From Vibrio sp. MEBiC08052 (GTDB lineage: Bacteria; Pseudomonadota; Gammaproteobacteria; Enterobacterales; Vibrionaceae), in the NCBI RefSeq assembly GCF_001506075.1, contig NZ_KQ947477.1:87218-151217 (forward strand): a DNA stretch of 64,000 bases. The letters run 5' to 3'. The notes beneath the pieces were generated by a model. That model saw only the letters and a list, made by a program, of their open reading frames with translations, searched no databases and was not told where the DNA came from. Positions within the stretch are counted from its first letter, which is position 1. Every line of letters starts with the position of its first letter. This document shows positions 17,756 through 26,676 of this stretch, in pieces. The position numbers were made by a program, and so were the translations under genes.

Positions 17756-18240
17756 CGAATATTCCAGTAGCGTCTCACGCGCCTCAGCAGCAGGAAAAGC
17801 CATGGCCACAAAATACAGCTAATGATCCCCCCCCATAAAGAGAGCGCATTAAACTCAACTGGACGGAACAAAAACTCCCCCCCCAGAACCATGACATCGA
17901 GTGCGATCGTCAGTAACCCAATCACGATCGCCTGCTGCCACAACGCCATATTCCGCAGAATCAAAAAGTTCATCGCAACAATATACACAATAATAGACAA
18001 CATCATGCCACGGATCCCCAGAGTCGATCCGAGAATCAAGTCCCAGAGTAGTCCAAGTACCAGAGCGGTTCCGACATTAACACGGTGAGGCAGCGCGAGT
18101 ACCCAGTAACAGAGAATCAGTAAAATCCATGAGGGGCGCAATAACTCAAGCGCCCCCGGCCATGGGATCGTCTGCAAAACGAGCGCACAAAAGAAGGATA
18201 TCCAGATCACAACATGCCCTTTCAGGACTCTATTGGCCAC
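17752..18240 (-). CDS. mreD: MreD rod-shape-determining membrane protein
   Basis: The start is GTG 18240, supported by AGGAGG six bases upstream. The 162-residue protein has about five hydrophobic segments, a GLLWDLILGSTLGIRG motif characteristic of MreD, and a basic C-terminus. It works with MreC and MreB in the elongasome that directs lateral wall synthesis. It overlaps mreC by 11 bases and maf by four. Confidence 0.95.
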   Translation of the reverse strand: MANRVLKGHVVIWISFFCALVLQTIPWPGALELLRPSWILLILCYWVLALPHRVNVGTALVLGLLWDLILGSTLGIRGMMLSIIVYIVAMNFLILRNMALWQQAIVIGLLTIALDVMVLGGEFLFRPVEFNALSLWGGIISCILWPWLFLLLRRVRRYWNIR

Positions 18241-19117
18241 GCTGCCCCTCCTTATCCAAGGTATCCGTTAAAGGCTGGCGGGTTTTCTGTTGGCGGTCCT
18301 CGTTCGGCCAGACCAGCAACAAATAACGTAAGCGATCAAAGTCAACGACCGGAGTTGCTTCAATCACAGCAAACTCACGACGTGTGTCTTTATCTACTTT
18401 GGATACTCTGGCGACAGGATAACCCTCCGGGTAAATGCCTCCCAATCCTGAAGAGGCCAGCAAATCCCCCTCTTCGATATCGGTACTACTCGGAATATGC
18501 TCCAGTTGAATATATTCCGACTGGCCATTCCCGGAAGCAATCACTCGAATATCATTGCGTAGATCCTGAACAGGAATCGCACTATTGGCATCAATCAGCA
18601 GTAACACCCTGCTATTATGAGCAGCCACAAACGTCACCTGACCGACGATCCCTTTTTCATTAATAACGGGCTGGCCTTCATAGACGCCATCGGTCCGGCC
18701 TTTATCAATCACAACTTGGTGGGTATACGGTGAGGTATCGACCGCCATCACTTCCGTGACCATCTTTCGCTCATCCCGAACAAAAGACGATCCCAGTAAT
18801 TTTCTTAAGCGCTGATTTTCTTCTTTATACTGATTGAACAAAATCAAATCACTTCTGAGCGTCAATACTTCTTGTTTCAGCCGTTGATTGGATTCCAATA
18901 ACGTCTTGTGACTCTGCATCCGCTCGTATAAACCGTCAAATAAAACCCGGGGAAGGTCCGCAGCATACTGAATCGGTGCAACGAAACTATTGAGAAAATA
19001 ACGTACGTGAGAAAAAGTATTTAAACGACTATCAGCCAGCATGAGACTGGCTGATAATACAACGGCAAAAAAAAGACGTAGCGAAAGAGATGGACCTCGC
19101 CCAAAAATTGGCTTCAT
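18230..19117 (-). CDS. mreC: MreC rod-shape-determining protein
   Basis: The 295-residue product has an N-terminal membrane anchor (FFAVVLSASLMLAD), a coiled-coil region (about 65-110: LLESNQRLKQEVLTLRSDL and onward) and the beta-barrel periplasmic domain with RTDGVYEGQPVI and GIVGQVT. It links MreB filaments to PBP2 and RodA. It is 57 bases downstream of mreB. Confidence 0.96.
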   Translation of the reverse strand: MKPIFGRGPSLSLRLFFAVVLSASLMLADSRLNTFSHVRYFLNSFVAPIQYAADLPRVLFDGLYERMQSHKTLLESNQRLKQEVLTLRSDLILFNQYKEENQRLRKLLGSSFVRDERKMVTEVMAVDTSPYTHQVVIDKGRTDGVYEGQPVINEKGIVGQVTFVAAHNSRVLLLIDANSAIPVQDLRNDIRVIASGNGQSEYIQLEHIPSSTDIEEGDLLASSGLGGIYPEGYPVARVSKVDKDTRREFAVIEATPVVDFDRLRYLLLVWPNEDRQQKTRQPLTDTLDKEGQRGQ

Positions 19118-19174
19118 GATGACAATCCCGTTTTGCAGCGTCTCTTCATCTCAAACAATGACACAAAGATGGCA

Positions 19175-20218
19175 CTACTCTTCACTAAATAAATCACCGC
19201 CATGCATGTCGATCATTTCTAGCGCTTTACCACCGCCTCGGGCAACACATGTCAGTGGGTCATCGGCAACCACAACGGGGATTCCCGTTTCTTCGGTCAG
19301 CAGACGATCAAGATCTTTCAGCAGTGCACCACCACCAGTCAGCACCATCCCGTTTTCAGAAATATCTGATGCGAGTTCCGGCGGACATTGCTCTAATGCA
19401 ATCATCACGGCAGAGACGATCCCGGTGAGCGGCTCCTGGAGCGCTTCCAGAATTTCATTCGAGTTCAGTGTAAAACTACGCGGCACACCTTCTGCCAGAT
19501 TACGACCACGAACTTCTATTTCCCGGACATCGTCACCCGGATAAGCCGTCCCGATTTCATGTTTAATCTTTTCGGCAGTCGCCTCACCGATCAAACTACC
19601 GTAGTTACGGCGAACATAATTGATAATCGCCTCATCAAACCGGTCGCCACCAATCCGTACTGAAGACGAATACACGACACCATTGAGAGAAATAACTGCA
19701 ACTTCAGTCGTCCCGCCACCGATATCAACCACCATTGAACCGGTCGGCTCCGAAACGCGAAGACCCGCACCGATAGCAGCAGCCATCGGTTCATCAATCA
19801 GATAAACTTCACGGGCTCCGGCACCTTCCGCCGATTCTTTGATCGCACGTCGTTCAACCTGAGTTGAACCACAAGGGACACAAATCAACACCCGGGGACT
19901 CGGTTTAAGAAAACTATTGTCATGGACTTGTTTGATAAAAGTTTGCAACATTTTCTCAGTGACGTAGAAATCAGCGATTACACCATCTTTCATGGGACGA
20001 ATTGCTGAAATATTCCCCGGTGTTCGTCCCAGCATCTGTTTCGCCGCATGTCCGACGGCAGCGACACTACGACCACCACGCCCTTTATCTTGGCGAATTG
20101 CTACAACGGAAGGCTCGTCAAGGACAATACCTTGTCCTTTGACGTATATAAGCGTGTTGGCAGTCCCTAAATCAATCGATAAGTCGTTTGAAAACATACC
20201 ACGAAGTTTCTTAAACAT
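19175..20218 (-). CDS. mreB: MreB actin-like cytoskeletal protein
   Basis: The 347 residues match MreB exactly in length. The actin-fold nucleotide motifs are visible: DLGTANTLIY near the N-terminus, VVDIGGGTTEVAVIS in the middle and LTGGGALLKDLD towards the end. It polymerises under the inner membrane and guides cell-wall elongation. It is the first gene of the unit that runs to rraB; the promoter should lie in the 178 bases between it and csrD. Confidence 0.98.
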   Translation of the reverse strand: MFKKLRGMFSNDLSIDLGTANTLIYVKGQGIVLDEPSVVAIRQDKGRGGRSVAAVGHAAKQMLGRTPGNISAIRPMKDGVIADFYVTEKMLQTFIKQVHDNSFLKPSPRVLICVPCGSTQVERRAIKESAEGAGAREVYLIDEPMAAAIGAGLRVSEPTGSMVVDIGGGTTEVAVISLNGVVYSSSVRIGGDRFDEAIINYVRRNYGSLIGEATAEKIKHEIGTAYPGDDVREIEVRGRNLAEGVPRSFTLNSNEILEALQEPLTGIVSAVMIALEQCPPELASDISENGMVLTGGGALLKDLDRLLTEETGIPVVVADDPLTCVARGGGKALEMIDMHGGDLFSEE

Positions 20219-20351
20219 ATTCTTCGTTCATCCTGCAAGAAAATTGAAGATTAAAATTCCGTTAAATGTACCAATGCCTTGCTGTCACAGCAAGATATTG
20301 ACACCGAAACATGGACAGAAACACGCAATTTCTAACAGATTTCTTACTCAG

Positions 20352-20389
20352 GGCTAAGATTCCGCCTGAAATAGCACCGAATCTTAGCC
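20352..20389 (-). repeat. Long inverted repeat downstream of csrD
   Basis: Two perfect 11-base arms (GGCTAAGATTC and GAATCTTAGCC) enclose 16 bases and begin eight bases after the csrD stop. No T-run follows on the minus strand, so it is not a textbook terminator; it may be an mRNA 3' stabiliser or a partial terminator before the mreB promoter. Confidence 0.55.
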
Positions 20390-20396
20390 TGTTCTG

Positions 20397-22385
20397 TCAG
20401 CGCTGAGTGTGTTTCGTTTTCCAGCGTTTCCGTTTCCCCGGTTTAATATTGGTTACCCGAGGCTTGGGAATCCATTGAGATTCGATATCAAATAACCGTC
20501 CCTGAACGCCACTGACGCCCAAAGACTGAAGAATTTTCCATTCACCTTCAGATTCAACACCGACGGCGATAATTTGAGTGTCCGCGCCACGGCAGACACC
20601 AACCATACTCCGAACAAACAACTGGTTCTCGGAGCGTCGTTCAATACCTTTTACCAGACTACGATGAAGTTTCAGATAGTCAATTTTGAATTCTTTGACG
20701 TAATGCGTGCTGACGATCGTACGTCCGACCTGTCCAGCCACAATCTGGCAATTGAACGCAGCAATCATTTTTAACACCGGTCGCATATAGTCAAGGTGTT
20801 TCACTAAATGACTTTCCGTAAACTCAAAACAGAGCCGCTGACGATATTCACGAGGCAGTTGCATCAGCAAATTCCTGAACCAGATAAAATGCGAACGCTG
20901 AGCAAATGAGGTGACATATAAATTGATTGAATATATATCAGTGCCTGAGCCTTCCTCCCGAAGGAATCGCACCACGCGATGACAGGTTACCCGATCCAGC
21001 ACCATTTCATAGCCAACGGTCACAATTGCTGAGATAAACCGAGACGTTTTCATGAATCCCTGTCCCGGTTCGGGAATTCTGACAAAAAGTTCTTTATGGA
21101 CAACCGAGAGTTGGTTATGACGGGAGATGACATAACAGTCCTGTTTGAATAAACATATTTTCTCTTCAGTCAGGTTATGTTCAAACAAACTACGCCAGCG
21201 AACGTTACCTCTTTCATCATCGACCGGTTTAACCTTGTTAAAGCGGCTCCACGCGTTGACACCTTCCAATTGAGCCGTTTTTAATGCTGTCTCCACCTCA
21301 TCAATAATTCTCCCCCACTGTTCTCCTTCGGTGTACATTGTGATGCCGATATGACACCAGTTACCCGGTTCCAGTGGCAGAGGCGGACTTAACCGCTCAA
21401 TCCCTTTCAAACACTGGACAGCAACCTGAGCCACTTCCTTTGAATTTTGATGAGGGATCAACACCGAGAAAACGGTGTCATAATAACGCGACAGAATGGC
21501 ATCCGGATAACGTTGAATCACATTCGAAATACATTCCCCGACCTGAACGACCAAATGATCAAATTCTGATTTATCCCGCCCATCCAGCTCTTCAAGCTGT
21601 AGCATCAGGACACCGCCTCGCGCATCATTTTCGAGTAAAGCCGCTTCCAGCTTGCTATCAAACAACACGCGGTTGGCAGCCCCCGTCAATTGATCCAAAA
21701 ATGTCTGCGTGCGGATAAATGTATCAAAACGGCTTCGTTCCTGTCGGGCATCTTGAAGTTCTTCAATCAGTCGGTCAAGTGCCTCACTTGCGGTATAAGG
21801 CCACTCTCTTTCATCACCCTTTGCATAACGTTCCACCTGCCCGGCCAGAATCATTCTGCCGCGCTCTTCAAGCAATTCAGAACCGAGCAGTTGAGCCTGT
21901 AACCATTTCACCCCTCGTAGCAGACACACCACAATCAGAATCACAGCAAAGGTTGTGGACCACATTGCGCTGAAAGAGTAGGTAAAGCCGATATAAGGCG
22001 GAACCGCCTTAAAGTGTAAGGTGTAATCTTGATTGCGTTTCAGGCTGAAATGAGCATGATACAATCGGCTCTCCTCAACCGAAGAGGTTGTATCTTTAAA
22101 TCGGTACACGATACCGGCTTTCGAGGTGAGTGTCATTTCAACGATATTACTGGCATGAAGTAACTTGGGAACCCAGCGCTGCATAGAATAGGCAGCATCA
22201 GGTTCTTCCAACTCTTTATCAATGACTTCAACCACACCATAGAGGTAATGATTGAGATATTCATGTCCCAACCGTTGAAAAGAAAGGGTTCCGCCAATAA
22301 ATAAGATGAAAATCGCCCCGGTCACAATCATAGTGACTACCGCAACCAGTCGGGTGCTGAGCTTGAGCGTTGGCGTATATCTCAT
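20397..22385 (-). CDS. csrD: CsrD (MshH): degenerate GGDEF-EAL regulator of CsrB-type sRNA decay
   Basis: ATG 22385 (MRYTPTLKLS) is chosen over a TTG three codons earlier, which lies almost on the AAGGA. The 662-residue protein has two N-terminal membrane helices (about 12-32 and 130-155) around a periplasmic loop, a HAMP-like linker, then GGDEF and EAL domains that have both lost their signature residues (SRYYDTVF in place of GGDEF; ELFVRI in place of EAL). This pattern is that of CsrD, which targets CsrB/C RNAs for RNase E and does not make or break cyclic di-GMP. In V. cholerae it is called MshH and sits beside the MSHA locus; here mreB is its immediate neighbour. Confidence 0.93.
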   Translation of the reverse strand: MRYTPTLKLSTRLVAVVTMIVTGAIFILFIGGTLSFQRLGHEYLNHYLYGVVEVIDKELEEPDAAYSMQRWVPKLLHASNIVEMTLTSKAGIVYRFKDTTSSVEESRLYHAHFSLKRNQDYTLHFKAVPPYIGFTYSFSAMWSTTFAVILIVVCLLRGVKWLQAQLLGSELLEERGRMILAGQVERYAKGDEREWPYTASEALDRLIEELQDARQERSRFDTFIRTQTFLDQLTGAANRVLFDSKLEAALLENDARGGVLMLQLEELDGRDKSEFDHLVVQVGECISNVIQRYPDAILSRYYDTVFSVLIPHQNSKEVAQVAVQCLKGIERLSPPLPLEPGNWCHIGITMYTEGEQWGRIIDEVETALKTAQLEGVNAWSRFNKVKPVDDERGNVRWRSLFEHNLTEEKICLFKQDCYVISRHNQLSVVHKELFVRIPEPGQGFMKTSRFISAIVTVGYEMVLDRVTCHRVVRFLREEGSGTDIYSINLYVTSFAQRSHFIWFRNLLMQLPREYRQRLCFEFTESHLVKHLDYMRPVLKMIAAFNCQIVAGQVGRTIVSTHYVKEFKIDYLKLHRSLVKGIERRSENQLFVRSMVGVCRGADTQIIAVGVESEGEWKILQSLGVSGVQGRLFDIESQWIPKPRVTNIKPGKRKRWKTKHTQR

Positions 22386-22739
22386 GAATATCAAATCCTT
22401 TTATATTCATTGAAAATTGAACGGGCTTCATTCAGGATACAACGAAATCATGTCATATGACGGCGAATCGTATAACACAATCAAAAATAACAGGAAAATA
22501 TTGACCCTCTTGGGGGAACAATATATACCTGAACCGAAGCATCCAAAAGAACACCTTCATTCTCTTTCTACGCGCAAGCTCGATTTTATTCTACCTGTTC
22601 TTTCCTTTTCTCAGATAAGTTCCCCCATTTCATCAAGATATCAGTCGTAATAATGGTTTTTATCAACTTTAGGCCCACTCATGTGTCACAACGTAAATTT
22701 GAGACATCCCTCCAATAAATGACCATCAACAACGCACCA
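22386..22739. other. Gene-free stretch between hypB and csrD
   Basis: About 350 AT-rich bases hold the csrD promoter and the 3' end of the hyp transcript. I could not find a clear terminator for hypB or a convincing promoter. A 77-codon plus-strand frame (22417-22650, TTG start) has no SD and no recognisable features. Confidence 0.5.
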
Positions 22740-23840
22740 TCAAGATACAAGTTGCTTCTGCTGTTGCGTAAGCCAGTCAATCCAGGCTGACATCCCTTCA
22801 CCGGTAGTGGCTGAGATTTTGATCACTTGGATATCCGGATTGATCTGACGTGCATTGGCAATACAGGCTTCAATATCAAAATCGACATAGTTCAACAGAT
22901 CAATTTTATTCACCAGCATCAACTGAGAAGCGGCAAACATATTGGGATACTTCAATGGCTTATCTTCACCTTCAGTGACCGATAAAATGGTGACTTTATG
23001 CCGCTCTCCCAGATCAAAACTCGCCGGACAAACTAAATTGCCGACATTTTCAATAAACAAGATGCCGGACGTTTGCATATCAAGCTGATGATAAGCACGG
23101 TGGATCATCTGAGCGTCCAGATGGCAGCCCTTGCCGGTATTGACCTGAATCGCCGGAACGGATGTGGCCCGAATTCGGTTGGCATCCTGACTGGTCTGTT
23201 GATCCCCTTCAATCACTGCACATGGATAGCTTGACTGCAACTGCTTCAACGTTTCGACCAGTAGCGTCGTTTTACCGGACCCCGGGCTCGACATCAGGTT
23301 TAACACCAGTTGGCCATGTTGCTGAAAATGAGCACGGTTTTCATCAGCGATGCGATCATTCTGGCTCAAAATATCTTGTTCCAGATGGATTAACTGACGC
23401 TGAGACACCCCGGTGACATGGGTTTGAGCCGCACCTTGACCATAGTGAAGATCCCCCTGCGCCGTGACTGTCGGTTGATGGGGTTCCTCATGGTAATGAT
23501 GATGAGGTTCATGGTGGTGCGATTCGTGATGATGTGCTTCATGGTGATGTGCTTGCTCATGATGGTGATGAGCAGCAGACTGGTACACTGCTGATGATAA
23601 TTCATCCTGATGAATATGATAGTGAATATGATGATGGACATCGCCCTGATGACTGTAATGATGATGAATGACCATCGGCTGAACTTTTGACGGTTCAGCA
23701 TGAGTATGGGGATGGGCGTGATCATGGTGATGGTCATGATGGTCATGATGGTCATGATGGTCATGATGGTCATGATGGTCATGATGGTCATGATGATGCT
23801 CATCCAAGTGACTTTCGCCACAACCGCAAACACTACACAT
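22740..23840 (-). CDS. hypB: HypB nickel-delivery GTPase with long His-rich N-terminus
   Basis: The 366-residue protein starts MCSVCGCGE, the CxxCGC high-affinity nickel motif. Residues about 15-125 are extremely His-rich, first as HHD repeats then as clusters such as HHHEAHHHESHHHEP. The G domain follows: SSPGSGKTTL (P-loop, about 180-190), EGDQQT (switch), ENVGNLVCP (with the nickel/zinc cysteine) and NKID for guanine. HypB with HypA inserts nickel into [NiFe]-hydrogenase; the His tract probably stores nickel. The ATG overlaps the hypA stop by eight bases. It is the last gene of the unit. Confidence 0.97.
   Translation of the reverse strand: MCSVCGCGESHLDEHHHDHHDHHDHHDHHDHHDHHDHHHDHAHPHTHAEPSKVQPMVIHHHYSHQGDVHHHIHYHIHQDELSSAVYQSAAHHHHEQAHHHEAHHHESHHHEPHHHYHEEPHQPTVTAQGDLHYGQGAAQTHVTGVSQRQLIHLEQDILSQNDRIADENRAHFQQHGQLVLNLMSSPGSGKTTLLVETLKQLQSSYPCAVIEGDQQTSQDANRIRATSVPAIQVNTGKGCHLDAQMIHRAYHQLDMQTSGILFIENVGNLVCPASFDLGERHKVTILSVTEGEDKPLKYPNMFAASQLMLVNKIDLLNYVDFDIEACIANARQINPDIQVIKISATTGEGMSAWIDWLTQQQKQLVS
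23732..23794. repeat. Seven perfect tandem 9-base units within hypB
   Basis: The plus-strand unit GGTCATGAT repeats seven times without mismatch, with decaying copies on both sides. On the coding strand it reads CATCATGAC, giving His-His-Asp. Because the unit is a multiple of three, slippage changes the length of the metal-binding tract without a frameshift. Confidence 0.95.
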
Positions 23841-24183
23841 AAGATTCTACCTCTATCGATTTAATTTTTAATTCTTGTCCGGTTTCAACTCGCAACTGAT
23901 ATGAATGACATAACGGACAACCGGTATAATGGGTATCAATATCAACGTGTTGTTGACACGGTTCACACCAAGCTGTGGCTGGAATCATCTCCACCAAAAA
24001 CTGTGCGCCTTCCGCCAAAGTCTCGCGACTGGCAAACTGCAAGCCCGTCAATAATGCATCCGGTTCAATACAAGAAAGCACCCCGATCCCCAAGGTGACA
24101 GCCGTCACCCGATGAGATTGGCATTGACGTGCATGTTCTACGACCAGATCAATCGTTTTCAGACTCAGAGATAATTCGTGCAT
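23833..24183 (-). CDS. hypA: HypA nickel metallochaperone
   Basis: The 116-residue protein begins MHE, the N-terminal nickel site with His2, and carries the structural zinc site CEPC...CPLC around residues 73-92. It partners HypB in loading nickel into the large hydrogenase subunit (HyfG, encoded at 38047-39786). It lies nine bases after hypE and overlaps hypB, the usual close packing of hyp genes. Confidence 0.96.
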   Translation of the reverse strand: MHELSLSLKTIDLVVEHARQCQSHRVTAVTLGIGVLSCIEPDALLTGLQFASRETLAEGAQFLVEMIPATAWCEPCQQHVDIDTHYTGCPLCHSYQLRVETGQELKIKSIEVESYV

Positions 24184-24192
24184 GATTCACTC

Positions 24193-25194
24193 CTAGCAAA
24201 TGCGCGGTAACAACTCACCGGCAGGGAAGTCAAGGTAACGGCGGCTCCCCCAAGCAGTATGCAGCACCGGTTTTGCCGGTGATAAAGAGACCGCTTCACC
24301 AATCACCGCGGCCTGTGCATTAAACTGACGCAAGACTTCAAGCGTCTGCTGCGCCTGCGCTGCAGGAACCGCGATGACAAACGTCCCTTCATTCGCCAAA
24401 TCACAAGGTTCAAAGCCACATAATTCACAGATCCCCCGCACGGCATCATCCACCGGGATTCGTGCTTCCTGAATCGCCAGTTGTAATCCACAACTCTGGC
24501 ACCACTCATTCAGCACCGCAGCCAAACCACCGCGCGTTGCATCGCGCATTGCATGGATGTCAATTGAATCGGCTAACAGCGCCTCAACCACCGGCCACAA
24601 TACGGCACAGTCACTGATGATCGGATGGGCAAGCCGTAGTGATTCTCTGGCCGCCAGAATACAGGCACCGTGGCAACCGATATCCCGGGAAACCAAAATC
24701 ACGTCCCCGGCCATAATCCGCTGCGCCGAGACATCTGCTTTTTGTATCGCACCGATGCCGGTGGTATTGATGAACACCTTATCTGCCGCACCTCTGGGCA
24801 CAACTTTGGTATCACCACAGACGATCTGGGTCTGACCGACAGCCAGCTCGGTTGCCATGGCATCGACAATCGTTTCTAATTCGCTGATGAGCGTGCCTTC
24901 TTCAATAATAAAGCTACAGCTCAGATAAGTCGGTTTGGCAGCAACCATCGCCAAATCATTACAGGTACCGGCCACCGCAAGCGTACCGATATTCCCTCCG
25001 GCAAAAAAATGGGGAGAGACGGTAAAACTGTCGGTTGTCATGGCTAATGGTGACGGGATATTCAGGGTTGCGGCATCTTCGGCCTGATTGAGAATATCGT
25101 TCCCCAACCGCTGCCAAAACAGATGCTGAATGAGGTGATTCATCTCGACGCCACCACCGCCATGGCTCAATTGAACGGTTTGCTGTTTTTTCAT
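24193..25194 (-). CDS. hypE: HypE carbamoyl-dehydratase for CN ligand synthesis
   Basis: The 333-residue protein has the PurM-like ATP-binding fold (LSHGGGG near the start, MTTDSFTVSP, AGTCNDLAM, RDATRGGLAAVLNEW) and ends in PRIC. The final cysteine receives the carbamoyl group from HypF, which is dehydrated to thiocyanate and passed to the HypC-HypD complex as cyanide. The start overlaps the hypD stop by four bases. Confidence 0.97.
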   Translation of the reverse strand: MKKQQTVQLSHGGGGVEMNHLIQHLFWQRLGNDILNQAEDAATLNIPSPLAMTTDSFTVSPHFFAGGNIGTLAVAGTCNDLAMVAAKPTYLSCSFIIEEGTLISELETIVDAMATELAVGQTQIVCGDTKVVPRGAADKVFINTTGIGAIQKADVSAQRIMAGDVILVSRDIGCHGACILAARESLRLAHPIISDCAVLWPVVEALLADSIDIHAMRDATRGGLAAVLNEWCQSCGLQLAIQEARIPVDDAVRGICELCGFEPCDLANEGTFVIAVPAAQAQQTLEVLRQFNAQAAVIGEAVSLSPAKPVLHTAWGSRRYLDFPAGELLPRIC

Positions 25195-26354
25195 CCGCGA
25201 GACTCCTGTGGTTCAATATGAAAACCGGCGTAGCGATAATAAGCATTACAGGCACCTTCAGAACTCACCATGCAACTGCCCATCGGCCGACTCGGTTGAC
25301 ACGCTTTGCCAAAGACTTTGCAATCAGGCGGGCTGGCGAGCCCACGTAAAATATCCCCACAACGACACGCTTTGTGATCAGGCACAGGCTCCTGCGGTAA
25401 CAGCGATTCAAACAAAACTTCTGCATCCATATCCGCATATTGTGCCCGGAGCTTCAGGGCGGAGTTCGGAATATTCCCCAGCCCACGCCAGTTAAATGCT
25501 GCCCGGACTTCGAAAATATCCGCGATACATGCCTGAGCAACCACATTGCCTTCAAATGAGACCGCTCGTGTGTATTGCGTCTGCAACGCAGGCTGACCGT
25601 CAAGTGCCAGTTCGACCAGCATATGTACCGACTCCAATACATCCACCGGCTCAAAGCCGGAAACCACCACCGGAATTTGATAATGCCGGACTATCGGCTG
25701 ATAAATCTTCGCCCCGGTGATCACACTGACATGGGATGGGCCGAGAAACGCATTGACCCGGGTCATTGAGTCCGCCATCACCGCATCCATCGCAGGAGGC
25801 ACCAGTACATGATTAATATGAAAACAGAGGTTGGTCAGTTGTAGACGTCGCGCATGTTGGACTAAAACCGCGGTCATCGGGGTCGTGGTTTCAAAACCGA
25901 TCGCGAAATAGACTACCTTTTGCCCGGGATTTTGGCGGGCAATCTCAAGCACATCCATCGGGTCGTAGATCGGCATGACCGAACCACCATTGGCCCGACA
26001 TTCTGCCAGAGACAAACGAGAGCCCGGCACTCGGATCATATCACCCAAGGTCACCAGAATTACACCTTCGGTCTGCGCCAGTATAATCGCATGATCAATC
26101 CGTTCTTTCGGCATGATGCAGACCGGGCATCCCGGACCATGCACGAAATGTAAATTCTCCGGCAATAATTGCTGGATACCATATTTCATGATGGTATGCG
26201 TGTGTCCGCCACACACCTCCATCATGTAGAGCGGCTCCGGCAAGTCACGTGCTTTATGGCGAATCTGTTCTGCCAACCCGCGAATGACCGCCGGTTCCCG
26301 AAAACCCTGATACAAAGATCGGACCGAATCTGTCGTGCTTATTTCGTCATTCAT
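25191..26354 (-). CDS. hypD: HypD iron-sulfur scaffold for Fe(CN)2CO assembly
   Basis: ATG 26354 (MNDEISTT) lies four bases after the hypC stop and is preferred to a longer reading into hypC. The 387-residue protein shows MEVCGGHTHTIMKYG, HGPGCPVCIMP and GFETTTPMTA, all invariant in HypD, plus the C-terminal [4Fe-4S] cysteines (CRCGDILRG and downstream). With HypC it builds the iron centre of the hydrogenase. Confidence 0.96.
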   Translation of the reverse strand: MNDEISTTDSVRSLYQGFREPAVIRGLAEQIRHKARDLPEPLYMMEVCGGHTHTIMKYGIQQLLPENLHFVHGPGCPVCIMPKERIDHAIILAQTEGVILVTLGDMIRVPGSRLSLAECRANGGSVMPIYDPMDVLEIARQNPGQKVVYFAIGFETTTPMTAVLVQHARRLQLTNLCFHINHVLVPPAMDAVMADSMTRVNAFLGPSHVSVITGAKIYQPIVRHYQIPVVVSGFEPVDVLESVHMLVELALDGQPALQTQYTRAVSFEGNVVAQACIADIFEVRAAFNWRGLGNIPNSALKLRAQYADMDAEVLFESLLPQEPVPDHKACRCGDILRGLASPPDCKVFGKACQPSRPMGSCMVSSEGACNAYYRYAGFHIEPQESRG

Positions 26355-26358
26355 CGTT

Positions 26359-26610
26359 TCACCCAATCCACATCTCATCAGAACCGACCTGACTGATCAG
26401 GTCGCGATAGGTTTGCAAACTTTCCTTTGCTTCTTGCTGATCAATTTTACTGATCGCAAATCCCACATGTATCAGTAAATGTTCACCAACCTGAATCGGT
26501 TCTGATATCAAGTGAGTACTAACTTCTCGCTCGACACCTAACGTATCGACGACCGCGGTCATCCGTTGTTGATCGACACTGACAACACTCGCGGGAATAC
26601 ATAAACACAT
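26359..26610 (-). CDS. hypC: HypC hydrogenase maturation chaperone
   Basis: ATG 26610 gives MCLCIPA, placing the essential cysteine at position 2 as in all HypC proteins; a GTG one codon earlier would spoil this. The 83-residue product carries iron with HypD and chaperones the hydrogenase large-subunit precursor. No second member (HycH-adjacent HybG type) is present in the window, so this HypC should serve HyfG. Confidence 0.95.
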   Translation of the reverse strand: MCLCIPASVVSVDQQRMTAVVDTLGVEREVSTHLISEPIQVGEHLLIHVGFAISKIDQQEAKESLQTYRDLISQVGSDEMWIG

Positions 26611-26676
26611 CACTCATTACTCTCTGCTGTCCGAAGATTCGGCCACAAGGCTTCACCATCGGATAATTCTGATTAT

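Noticed and set aside
22417..22650. A 77-codon plus-strand frame in the hypB-csrD gap
   Set aside because: It starts with TTG, has no SD, no recognisable domain and lies in AT-rich DNA; more likely chance.
23390..23833. A 147-codon minus-strand frame rich in Met, Ile and Thr overlapping hypB
   Set aside because: It is the shifted reading of the His codon repeats and has no independent start signal.
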